Of a stretch of 64,000 nucleotides of DNA, positions 10,895 to 20,985 are shown piece after piece (positions within the stretch are counted from its first letter, which is position 1; the number at the start of each line of letters is the position of its first letter). The stretch spans positions 38,405 through 102,404 of the forward strand of contig JAAOMT010000496.1 of the NCBI GenBank assembly GCA_016748015.1, given 5' to 3'. A program made the position numbers and the translations under genes. This DNA is from Geosiphon pyriformis. Its lineage: Eukaryota; Glomeromycota; Glomeromycetes; Archaeosporales; Geosiphonaceae. The notes beneath the pieces were generated by a model. It had not been told where the DNA came from and did no database searches. It saw nothing but the letters and a program-made list of their open reading frames with translations.

Positions 10895-11437
10895 ACAAGT
10901 AGTGGGTACTCGGACATGTTGTCCTTGATAGGAGAGTTGTAATTCTTGGGTTTCCCAGTCTAATTTTGCATTGGCTTTTTGGAGCCAATTATTTCCGACA
11001 AGGGCTTGATACTAGGGCGCATCCATTACAAGAACTTTGACTAGAATGGTGATTTCATTAAGAGTAAATGGAAAATTGTCAATTTCTCCTACTGGAGTCT
11101 TTTTCATGCTATCAGCAGTGACAATTACTGTCTGAGCTGGTCAGTCAACATTTTTCTTTAACTGTTGCATTAACTGGTAAGTGATAATGCTTCTGGTGGA
11201 TACACTGTCTAGGATCAAGCAAATTGCCTTTCCTTTGACTTCTGCTTTGGTGTACATAGCAGTGATTGCTTTTTGTTTGTTGGCGACTGCATTACTAAGC
11301 AGGAATAGTGACTCATTTGCTTCGAATTCAAAAGAAAATATATCTGAAAGGTTGGCATTTTCAGCAATTCTGGCTGGTGGGATTGTGGTAGGAGTATAGG
11401 AAGGGTTTTGTTGTTGTGCTGCAGCTCTACCTTCCAA
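10895..11437 (-). pseudogene. Ty3 aspartic protease (retropepsin-like), inactive
   Basis: Would cleave the Gag-Pol polyprotein. The catalytic region reads CLILDSVSTRSIITYQLM at about 11165-11219, where relatives have D-S/T-G-A/S. The essential Gly after Asp-Ser is Val, and a second Gly is Arg (AGA, which could come from GGA after C, a CpG change). A downstream part reads FPFTLNEITILVKVLVMD, then QALVGNNWLQ, typical of the C-terminal half of this fold. Stops occur at 11141 and in MDAP-stop-YQALVG. It is in the same frame as Gag and dUTPase, so a single polyprotein is likely. Confidence 0.8.
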
Positions 11438-11479
11438 GAGTGCAGTATAGTGAAAATCCTGTTCTTCAGGTATTGTAAA

Positions 11480-13309
11480 ATAGCTAGGTTGAGTGTGATA
11501 GTGGTTGGGTTTTTGTTGAGCTGGATTTTAGGGAATTAATTGATTACTTTGATTGATTCTGTTGGTTGGGAAATGGTTCTGTGGTATGAATTGGTTTTGC
11601 TGGACCAATCTTCTTGCTGGTACTTGATATTGTTGAGTGGGTGGTATCTGATATTGCTGAATTGGTAAAGGTTGCTAATATTGTTGTTAAATTGGTTGTG
11701 GAGCTGGTTGATAATAGCTGTTTTGAATTTGTGGTCTTGGTGAATAATAAGTTGGTGATGGGAGTTGGCAATAAGATTGTTGTGATGAAGAGTAATGTTG
11801 ATTACTCCTGTTTTGTTGGTCTCTTTGTAGTTTCCTGCAATCTCGTTTCCAGTGTCCTGGAATTCCACAATAGTGACAATTTTGAGATTGGTTATTGGAT
11901 GATGGTCCAAAGTTGTTTTGGTTGTGTCACTGTAGTGGTTGATATTTATGTGGTTGTTGCTGCTGTTGTTGCTGGTTTGTAAAATAGCTTTCAACCTTCT
12001 TTGTCAGTTGGTCTATTTTTTGTTCAGCTGTTGAGCTGGTTTCTCCAATAGCCAAGTTAACAAGTTTGGTGTGATTTGTTTCTTCCATTGTCATTTTATA
12101 GCTTTTTGCATATCTAATAGCAGTTGCTAAGTCTGCTGGAGCATGTGGATGGACTTTTTTAATCAGTTTGTCTTTTAACACTGCTATAAACTGATCCAGA
12201 ATTTGAGCATCAGAATAGTAGTTATTGGTTTCTAATTGTCGGATTCGTCTGAGAAGTTTGTTAAATCTTCTAAGATAGGTCATAACAGTTTCAGATGTTT
12301 CTTGTTTGATATTGTGAAAGTGGTTTCTGAGAGTGATAGAGGTATTGTTGTCAGTAAATTGTTGTAGAAAAGCATCTTTGAATGCTTGCCAGTTTTCAAA
12401 TGGTTCTTCTAAATTTTCAAACCATTTTCCTGCTGTTCCTTGGAGAAAGTAGGAAATTGCTTTAAGCATTCTTGCTGCAATCCAACCATTTGCATCTCCT
12501 GCTTTTTGAACTTTGTCAAGCCATTCTTAAGGACTGATATCATTGTCTTCACCAATGAATTCCGGAATTTTTGCAATGTAAGCAGTTGCCATTTCTTCTT
12601 CGTTTTCTGTAATTTCTTCTGGTTCTGATTTAGTTTCTTCACTTTTCAAGCTTTCTGAATGATTACTTTCGTTTTTTTGTAAGTAATTAATGATATTGGC
12701 ACTTGTTGATATTGGTTTTTGTTGTTGAGTAGAATTTTTAGATGACTGAAAATCTTCTGGTCTGGAGAAACAGTTAAGTAGTGAACTTGGTATTTGTGGT
12801 TGAACAAGTGAAATTGGAAATAGTGTAATAAAAAGTGGTAATTTGACACTGGTTTCTTGTTTAGGTGTTTGCAAGTGTTTGGCAGTTATCTTTGGTAGTA
12901 TTGGAGTGTTTGAAGTGATTCTTGAGTATTGTTTCACTTTTTGTTTGTCCTTGTTGCTTGTCTCTGTTTCTAATTTAAAATTAAGAGAATATTTGGGCTG
13001 TACTGGGTATTTTTCTTCACAGTACTCAATAATATTAAAATTAAGTTCTTGGAAGTAGGTAGCAAGTGTTTCACTGTTCAGGTTTTCTGTTTCCAATTGT
13101 GAATAGTGCACTAAATTATTGTAGAGATTGCTTCGAACTTCCGAAATGTTGTAGTTTCTAAAAAGATAATTGTTGATGCAATTTTTAATATATTGGTATA
13201 CTGATTTCTTGACAACTTCAATTCCGTCTGGGATGTTAAATCTTTGCTTGCAGTAGGTGTAAATTGACTGATGATACTCTAGAGTTGTTGTGTCTGGTGT
13301 GGTTGCCAC
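11480..13309 (-). pseudogene. gag: Ty3 Gag with CCHC zinc knuckle
   Basis: Structural protein that would form the virus-like particle. ATG at 13309 (MATTPDTTTLEYHQ) is the first start after the primer site. The N-terminal 260 residues are polar and rich in Ser/Glu/Lys. One TAA at 12527-12529 interrupts the reading at ISP-stop-EWL. The core of the retrotransposon-Gag domain follows: LQGTAGKWFENLEEPFENW, FLQQFT, MTYLRRFNKLLRRI and LPTNNYYSD-like spacing (about 12469-12000), then a Gln run near 11950. A TGA lies at 11927-11929. In the same frame a zinc knuckle CHYCGIPGHWKRDC (C-x2-C-x4-H-x4-C) sits at about 11837-11878. A Gln/Pro/Tyr-rich linker leads without frame change into the protease. The residues are well kept compared with pol. 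Confidence 0.88.
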
Positions 13310-13335
13310 TTTGAATTTGTTGTTGCTGTGTTATT

Positions 13336-13353
13336 TTTGTGGGAGAGCACCAA
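13336..13353 (-). other. Candidate tRNA primer binding site
   Basis: Two bases inside the 5' LTR the minus strand reads TGGTGCTCTCCCACA. It begins with TGG, the complement of a tRNA CCA end, as expected for minus-strand priming. It would pair with a tRNA ending GGAGAGCACCA. I cannot name the tRNA from the window. Confidence 0.7.
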
Positions 13354-13493
13354 ATGTTACCAGAGGTTTTTGGTCTCTTTTCTTAAATGTTGTTAATGTC
13401 TGTTTGTTGAAAATTCACATTTTTTAGAAGTAGTTGGACCTCCAGTAACTGAATTTATTTTCAAATTATCTTCTATAATTTGAACTGCTGGGC

Positions 13494-13503
13494 TTATAAA
13501 TAG
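13494..13503 (-). promoter_or_regulatory. Candidate TATA box of the Ty3 element
   Basis: The minus strand reads CTATTTATAA about 150 bp before the inner end of the 5' LTR. This is a plausible place for a promoter with a short R-U5 downstream. The same word is kept in the other LTR. In such AT-rich DNA a TATA-like word is weak evidence. Confidence 0.3.
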
Positions 13504-14030
13504 AATGGCCAATTCCTTGCCAGTTACTTTATGTAGTTATATTGTAGTAAATGTTAACTCTTTCCCAAGAATTGCTCATCTGGAAGCTCACTAAAAATGT
13601 GTAGTTATTTTGCTGTGAAAGTCAATTCTTCTACAGGAATCTTGTCTGTAGACTACTTTAATGATTGTAATAAGAAAATAAAAGAAAAATAAAAGAAAAA
13701 TAAAAGAAATGTAAAAGAAATAGGATTTTATCAAGGAAAACGTTTTTCTATTCAGGTCTGGAATTACTAACAGTTTATTGAAATTGGTAGCTAATCAATT
13801 TCAAAATGTTAGTTGGGGATTTTCCAAGTGCAATAATTAAAAAATTTGGTTTTTTTGAATTATTTGATATTTATTTCTTTTTGTGTGTATAGAAATGGTT
13901 CTAGTAATAAAATCTAAAGTAAGATATATTTTCTCGAAAAGAGAAGCTCTTCTTTTATACAATTTGTCATAACACTATTCTATAAACTTGAACTTTGCTC
14001 TTTTCTACAATTTTGCTGAACTAAAGCTAC

Positions 14031-14130
14031 ATTTTGGCAAACTACAAATTATTTCTGTGAACTATTAAATATTTCAGTAAACTATCAATTATTTTGGTAA
14101 CTTTCTACAAATTTTGGCAAACTTTTGAAT
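14031..14130 (-). repeat. 20-bp tandem repeat inside 5' LTR
   Basis: Same five 20-bp units as in the partner LTR. Cores read tggcaa, ctgtga, cagtaa, tggtaa and tggcaa. No CpG is left. The position within the LTR suggests a possible regulatory (enhancer-like) array in U3, but that function is inference. Confidence 0.85.
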
Positions 14131-14339
14131 GTTACATAGTTCCAGGTATTACATGATTGATTATCGCAATTAAGTTACATTTGTGTTCTGTACAAATTGG
14201 GTTATTAATTAAATAATAGTTTCAGATATTTTGCTAATATAATAAGTAATAATTTGAAATGATAATATATGCTAATTAATGATAGGAATTATAAGTGTGA
14301 TTTTATGCTAAATAATATCTCTAATTTTATCTGGTAACA

Positions 14340-16779
14340 ATAGCCTTGATCAGGGAGAGATGTTTTTGTCTCTACTGTAGAAGATATTTTATGATCTGCT
14401 TTTCTGTAAAATCAAGAAGCATGAACATCTGTTTGGCTACAGAATGTGCTCAAAGTTTTTCATAAAAACTGGCAAGCCTGATCTGAGGAATGGCTTGACT
14501 TCTTTTTTTGCTGCTGGTGCCTTTGTTAATAACACAATCTGGGTTGACAACTGTTTGACAGCTACACAAAACATTTTAAACATAGCCAGTGAGTTTTTTG
14601 CTATTAATGACATTTTGATAAACACAGATAAAACAGTTACTATACCTATTAATTAGGGTGCCCAGGATGCTGTTTTGTTTATTAGTAGATCTAGGATTGC
14701 AATAGCGAGAAAAAAAGAGTCTCACAGGTACTTAGTTTCAGCTGTTTTACAGTCTATAGTTGGTTACAGACTGCAATTTAGCTTTGCCTCTAAGAGTGTA
14801 TGTGAGAAGTGGAACAGATTATTGAAAAAAGAGCTTAAGCTCAAAGCTAATCTGTCTACAGACTTTCCTAGTGAGGTGTTGTATCACTCTGAGTTTTATG
14901 GACTAAAAACTTTCAAAAAAAAGCTGACAGAAAATTTGTTGACTAACTTGGTTAATTTTGCCAATGCTGGTGGTATTCTTGGGAAATTTTTTGATCATAG
15001 GACAATGGATTTGTAGGTGGTGAGTTAAACACTCCAGCATTCTCTACATTTTCTGATCACATTATCTATTAGTTCTCTGAATTGTTTTCTAGCTGAAGCT
15101 ACTTATGCTCTCACTTTGTGCAACTTTTCCTTGGGTGATACAATTCTTAATGTGTTTTGAGCCAGGTCTGGTGTACCCATTTTGGATGTGCTGGGCTTGG
15201 GTGTTTTCATAAGCATAGTCAAGTTTCTTAAAAGGTACAGCTTTGTTTTTACTAATCAAATTCTGAATCAACATAGTAAATGCTTCACTTAAGAAACTTT
15301 TCATAAATGAAAAAAGCTGGACCCTAGAAATCCAATTCCTGCCTGGTTTGTATCTCTGTCTGAATTTGTTGGGAATGGTGGTTTGGGTGATAACTTGGCT
15401 CTGGCATCTCGTCTCACTTGTGATGATGTGTCTTGTGATATCAGTTTTGTTTCTAAGTGCTTACTTGTCTCTGAGTGTAGTCTCATTGAAGTTTATACAG
15501 ACAGTTCTGTTAGAGGTATAAGAATCATTGGTGCCTGTGGTGGTGCTGCTGTCTACTTTCCTGCAACTGACATGAGTGTTAGCATAAGAGTTTATGGCTT
15601 GTTGTTCTTGACGTTAGTGGAGCTACAAGCTATTGCTTTAGCTTTGGAATGTATGCTTGCTTTCAGTGCTGTTATTTTGTTCATGAACAGTCAAACATTA
15701 CTGAATATGTGTAAGTTTGGTGTGAGTGTGTCTGGTCTTGATTTTTGCAGAAAGTGTTGATTAGAAAAGAAACATATTTATCATTCTATTTCAAAAAAGA
15801 ATCTTTCGGTCATGTGGAAAAAGATTAAAAGACATTCAAGTATTGTTGGGAATGAACAAGCTGATTTTTTTGCTAATGCAGCAGTCACTTCTAAGTCTGT
15901 GCTTTCTTTCAATGTGCCATACTGCTTTTTTGGTATTGAAAACCAGTCTGTTTTAGGAAATATGCATCATTTTGTCAGAGGTTTGTTCAATGCTATTAAT
16001 TTTGTCAATTGGAAATCCAAGTGTGCTTTCTATGTTGTGGACGAGAATTTTGCCTGTATAATTAATATGAGCAGATCTTTCAATATCTGGCATTCAAACA
16101 GTAGGATCTGATTGGGTTATACCAGTTCATCTTCAGCTTCTCTGTGATTGTATCTTGTGAAAACACTTCACTGCTGCTTACCAGTTGCTGTAAGGAAGAG
16201 GTTGTACAATCCCAAATATCCCAGCATATTATGTATCAGGTGTGGTTTAATTGAAGATTTGGATCACTCATTTTTGTGTGAACAGGACAAAAGTGCCAGA
16301 GAGAATTTGTTGTTGACCACTTAAGTAAAATAGTATAAGATGGTTGGTTGTTCAGTCATGGAAGATTTGGTAGTCAAATCTATTTGTGAAGCTGGATCTG
16401 CTGGTGGCTTATACATGATATTGGCCAAAAAGTTTGTTTTAAAAAGCTGGATGGCTAATGCTGTTCATCATTTCGGCTCTTAGTCTGGTAGGGATTTGGT
16501 CATTAGGTTGGTTTGCAGTATTTCCAAGTGTCACAGATCCAATGTTTGGTTACCTGCTGCTAAATTAAGATTCTTTTATGAAAAACATAATTTGTTGCCA
16601 TGTAATGGCTCTGCTGTCCCTTTGGTTGTTGGTTTGTCATTCATTAGATCTGCTGGGGTCATCTGTGGTTTTGGTGTTAGACTAGGCATTCATGTGTGCT
16701 TTGGTTTGCATTTTCATCTGTCCAATTTAGACTTTGGTTACTTAAGTCATGTCCTTGTAGTGGATTCTGTTAGTGTATA
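14340..16779 (+). pseudogene. LINE ORF2, 3' part: RT palm, RNase H, C-terminal CCHC
   Basis: Continuation of ORF2 beyond the Ty3 insertion. It resumes in the conserved GLDQGE motif at 14345. RT motif C reads AFVNNTIW at about 14519-14540, whereas active members of this clade have Asp-Asp, so polymerase activity is lost. Around 14730 the text jumps from SHRYL to VSAVLQSIVGYR, lacking about 40-50 residues that copy 2 still has. RNase H follows at about 15485-15890: YTDSSV, VELQAIALALE, FMNSQ (Asn where Asp is expected) and KRHSSIVGNEQADFFA. A C-terminal finger reads CIRCGLIEDLDHSFLC at about 16225-16280. The last open stretch, 16496-16780, ends with VVDSVSV and TAG at 16778, close to the expected end of ORF2. 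Stops and frameshifts occur throughout. Confidence 0.85.
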
Positions 16780-16905
16780 GTGCTGCTTTAACTGGGCCAA
16801 GTGTCTAGTTATGTGTAGAAAGAGCATGAGCCACACTTAATTTAGAATTCTGTTTGATTTTATGTATTTAAGTAGTAATTGGGCTGCACTCGCAAAACAG
16901 AAATA

Positions 16906-19900
16906 AAAAATTAAAAAATTAAAAATTTTCTATATTTTTTAATTATTCAACAAATTAAAAAATTTTTTTAACCAATCAAATATTGAAAAAATAATAAATT
17001 ATTAAACAATATATTAAAATATTTTAAATAATATTTTTTTAGATATTTATAATAATTAAATTTAAAAAACATTTAAAAATTAAAATAATAATCAATTTTT
17101 TAATATTAATACTATTAAAAAATGACTTAAATATAATTTGGTTTAAATTTATTAGACATATAATTTATTTAATTAAAGCAATTTATCTTATAATTCTTAA
17201 TTTTTTAAGATATTTATACTTTAAAAAAAAATACTTTATTAACTAATATTTTTGGTCTATAAAAATTATTAGTTAAAAAAATTCAAAAATATTTAATTCC
17301 AATAGTTAATAAATTATTGTAATAATAAGTAAAATAAATATTTATAACTTTTTAATATTCAATTGGAAAAAAATTTTAAGTGGTTTTAATTTTAATATTT
17401 TGTAATATACTAATAATTCAAAAGATAAGTATTTGTTTAATTTAATTAATTTAAAAATAATTTATTAATTATTTTATGATTAAATTTGTGATTTTTTAGG
17501 ACATTCATTATATTATATCTGTTATAAATATAAAAAAACATTTAATTTATTTAGTAATAATAAAAATATAAGAAATAATTATTCTGGCTTTGAAAAATAT
17601 TTATTAAAAATCTTAATATTCAATAATATTCTGTACAAAATTATTAATAAGCTCAAAAAATATATATTATTATTAGCAAAAATTTAAGCTATTAATTAAC
17701 ATGAAATTATTTTTATAATTTTTATTAATATATATTTATTTAAATTATTATTTATTATTTTATCAAGTTATTCAATTTATTATTTAATTTATAATTTAAT
17801 TTATACAAAATACAAATATAATTAAATTGTAATGATTAAATTATATAATACACTAAACTATATAATATTAAAAATTTATCAAAATATTTAAAAATTTAAT
17901 AAGATACTTAATAGTTTACTAAAATATTAGAAAAAAATAATAATATAAAATAGTATTATAATAAATTATATAAAAAAAAAGCTTTTTTTTAAAAAAAAAT
18001 GTATTTTTATTTAAAATAATCAAGCAATTAGTAAAAATTATTTTAAAAAATTTAAAAATTTTAATTATTATTTTTTTTATATTGTTAAATAGTCTATAGT
18101 TAAGATTTTTTGTAAAAAATTAACTTTTATAATAAAGTAATTACATATTATTTATGAAGTTTATAGATAAAATATTTTTGCAAAGTAACTATATAAAATA
18201 ATTAATATAAAATTGTTCATTTTAATATAAATTTAATAACATATATAGTTTAAAATATAAAAAAATACTTTGGAAGAAAATTAGCTTATTAGAATTTATT
18301 GACTTTTATCAACAATAAATTAATAGCAAAATAGTATTAATAATATTAAAAAAGAAATAAAAAAATCTTTAATAACAATATTAATAAATTAAAAAATATT
18401 TAGAGTATATTAAACACAATTTTTTAATTTTTATATATAAAAATCCTTAAAGTAAGACAAATTAATCATGTAATTAACTATTTTTAATAATAATATATAA
18501 TATTAACTAATAAAATTAATTTTAATTTTTATATAATAAATTCTAATTAACAAAATTAATTCATTAATTTATATTAATAATATATAAAAATAAACAAAAA
18601 AACATTTAATTTTATTATTACAAATTGATTAAAAAACTTATTAATTGTTTTTTTACATATTATTATTTTATTATTAAAAAATAATTATTAATTGTTTTTA
18701 ATATTTTTTAAGAACAAATCTTAATACTTTTTTTTAAATATGCAACAAATTTTTTTATTTTATCTGTGTTTTTTTATTTGCTAAATAATAATACTAATTT
18801 TTAATTCTATTAAATAATTTATTTATTTTATATAAATTTTTTTCTATAATCTTTTTAATTTCTTAATGTTAAAATACTTCTATTAAGCTATAAAATTAAT
18901 ATATATCCAAATGGTTTTTTTAAAAATTTTTTTGAAAACTTTTTTATATTTTAAATGTAAAAATATTAATATTATTACAAAATTATTTGTAAAAAACATA
19001 ATAACAAAAAAGCATATATTAACAAAAAAATTAGAATTACATTCTGTAAATAAAAGCTTTATTACTTTTTTTTTATAATCTTTTTAAAAAAGTATGCACT
19101 TTTTTGCAATAAGTTTTTGAACAAAAAAAAACTTGTGAATTCAATAAAAATTTTAAAGCTTAAATTAACAATAAAAATTGTTTAAATATAAAAATTAAGA
19201 ACAATTTTTTTATAATGGTTTTTTTTTTAATATTAACTTTTAAAATTATATGATATATACATATAATAAAAAAAATAATAATAATTAATAAATAATATAA
19301 TCAATAAAATAATTAAAGAATAAAAATATATTATATTATTATTGATTACTATAGAATTATCTCTTTTTTTTCTTTTAGTAATATATATAATTAAGTATTT
19401 TATAATAATATTATTTTATATTATAATAATATACTATTTATAATATACAATTATAAATATATGAAATAATATGATTAAATTTATATAATAAATATAATCA
19501 AAATTATTATAAAAATATACTAATTTAAATATCTTAATTTATTATATTGTCTTATTTATATAAAATAATTACAAATTTGTATTTAATTTAATATGTTTTT
19601 TATTTTTATTCTAATGTATTTTTTATTTTCTGATTTAGTGCATTTTTATTTGTATTTTTTATTTTCTGATCTATTATGTCTTTAATATTATATTTTTGAT
19701 TTTATTTATTGCTTAACTCTTTTAATATATAAGCTTTTCTAATTATATTATAATATAACAAGTTTTATATTTATAAAACTCTCACAAATTAACACAAGAA
19801 ATTTAACAATATATTTAAATATAGTTATATAGTAAACACAAAAAATTTAGTATACTAAAAATTTAATTTATGTATTATAAATTAGATTGTATTTATATTC

Positions 19901-20459
19901 TAATTGGCTAATAAATTATATTTTATTTAAAGTTGTAAAATTTTGGCATTTTTATATTCTAATTGCTTAATAAAAATTCAAAATTACATATTATATAAAA
20001 TTATATAAGACATAGAATTTTAAATTTCTTTTTTTTTATAATAATATAATATATATTTGTTTTTTTAAAGTATAAATAAAAAATAATAAAAGCAATTAAA
20101 AAAATATAATATTTAAAAACTCTAAATTTAAAAAATTGATTATAAAAAACAATAAAATAAATCTTATTATATATATAAAAAGTTTTTATATTAAGTTTAC
20201 TATAATAAAACTTAAAAAAATTTGTTAAAGTTATTTAAAGAAAAAGTAAATATTGTCAAGTTTAAAATATTTGTTGTTTAAGTAATTTCTCAAAATATAT
20301 TTTGTATTTATTTAAATTAAACAATTAGTTATAATATTGTAAATTGTATTTATATAGCTAATTTAACTTATATTATACATTACTTATATTATTTTATTAA
20401 AATTTAGATTGTAATAAATGTTTTTAATTTATGTTTAAAAAATATGTACTGTATAAAAA
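16906..20459. other. AT-rich stretch without recognisable genes
   Basis: About 3.5 kb of A+T-rich DNA between LINE copy 1 and repeat R2. Stops are dense in all frames. I see no coding-like patch, tRNA or tandem array. Confidence 0.5.
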
Positions 20460-20985
20460 ATAACATTACACTTTAGTTCTTTTTTATAAAAGCCAAAAAA
20501 TAGCTGTAATACTGTTTGCTTTAATATTACTTTAATTAAAAAGCATATATTATAAAATTTATAAAAAGCAAATATTTGAATGACTTTTAATCTTACTGTG
20601 ACTGCTTTACTGTTTTTTTATTAACAAAAAAATTTTTATTAACAATTTAATATTTATAGCTATTATAAATATATATAATAAACAAGTATTAAATATGTTT
20701 ATTGATATTATAAATAGAATTAATTATCTATAATATATTAAATTTACAGATTGTTTTAAAGTTACAAAACAATAATTTTTTTAATTAAAAACTTATTAAT
20801 ATAAAAATATTAATTTTTAGATTAATTTTATTAATAAGATAAAAATTTATTAGATTTATTAGTTTATGTTTAATATTAAAGACATTTTAAGTTTTTAGTA
20901 TTTTTTTAGATAATATTAACAATTATTTATAATGTATAATCTTTGAATGCTTTTTTGGCAACATTATTTTTACCAAATTTTGACT
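20460..20985. repeat. Dispersed repeat R2, left copy
   Basis: Matches 51400-52045 in the same orientation. Shared anchors include TACTGTTTGCTTTAATATTACTTT (TACTATTTGCTTTAGTATTACTTT in the other copy), ATGTTTATTGATATTATAAATAGAATTAA-like text against TATGTTTATTGGTTTTG, and AATATTAACAATTATTTATAATGTATAATC against AGTATTAACAATAACTACCAG. This copy has T or A where the right copy keeps C or G. No coding potential is visible. Confidence 0.55.

Larger units (their letters stand above)
4420..14339 (-). mobile_element. Ty3/gypsy LTR retrotransposon with dUTPase and extra ORF3
   Basis: Complete 9.9-kb LTR retrotransposon in minus orientation, nested in LINE copy 1. Order on the minus strand: LTR (14339-13356), primer binding site, gag with zinc knuckle, protease, cysteine-rich module, dUTPase, RT, RNase H, integrase, ORF3, polypurine tract, LTR (5389-4420). 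RT before integrase places it in the Ty3/gypsy group. Gag through dUTPase share one reading frame; RT, integrase and ORF3 share another, so one net frameshift lies between dUTPase and RT. The LTRs end in TGTTACCAGA and TCTGGTAACA. Flanking ATGA (4416-4419) and ATAG (14340-14343) can both derive from an ATGG target duplication, which also restores the LINE reading frame. The element is dead: many stops, and altered catalytic residues in protease, RT and integrase. Confidence 0.92.
13356..14339 (-). repeat. 5' LTR of the Ty3 element
   Basis: 984-bp LTR, upstream copy relative to element transcription. It starts at 13356 with TGTTACCAGAGG (plus-strand view) and ends at 14339 with CTGGTAACA, giving 10-bp inverted ends. 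It carries three AAAATAAAAG-like units at about 13672-13705 where the partner has one. Confidence 0.95.
308..16905 (+). mobile_element. LINE copy 1, near full length, split by Ty3 element
   Basis: Non-LTR retrotransposon with ORF1 (RRM-like region, CCHC finger, coiled coil) and ORF2 (APE-type endonuclease, reverse transcriptase, RNase H, C-terminal CCHC). The ends were placed by comparison with copy 2: the pyrimidine-rich 5' leader (CTTTCTCTTTTACCTCC here, CTTTTTTCTTTTCTACTTCC there) and the 3' tail with the shared words CCAAGT, CTAGT or CTGGT, and GGGC(T/C)(G/A)CACTC. Removing the inserted Ty3 element and a 4-bp target duplication leaves about 6.67 kb, matching copy 2 (about 6.65 kb). The 3' end runs into an A-rich AAATAAAAAATT stretch. 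The copy is dead: both ORFs carry stops, the RT core is mutated, and about 40-50 codons seem deleted near 14730. Exact ends are uncertain by tens of bases. Confidence 0.85.

Noticed and set aside
11614-11982. Plus-strand Val-rich ORF of 122 codons
   Set aside because: It is the reverse complement of the Gln/Asn-rich Gag linker and zinc-knuckle region; the minus strand carries the recognisable motifs.
11536-11994. Minus-strand 152-codon ORF over the Gag C-terminus
   Set aside because: It is in a shifted frame. The CCHC knuckle CHYCGIPGHWKRDC lies in the gag frame, not in this one.
4420-14339. Classical RIP (CpA-directed) as the cause of decay
   Set aside because: The informative LTR differences centre on CpG with reciprocal TG/CA products. 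Some non-CpG C-to-T changes exist (CAA or CAG to TAA or TAG), so a minor contribution cannot be excluded, but the pattern is not RIP-dominated by eye.
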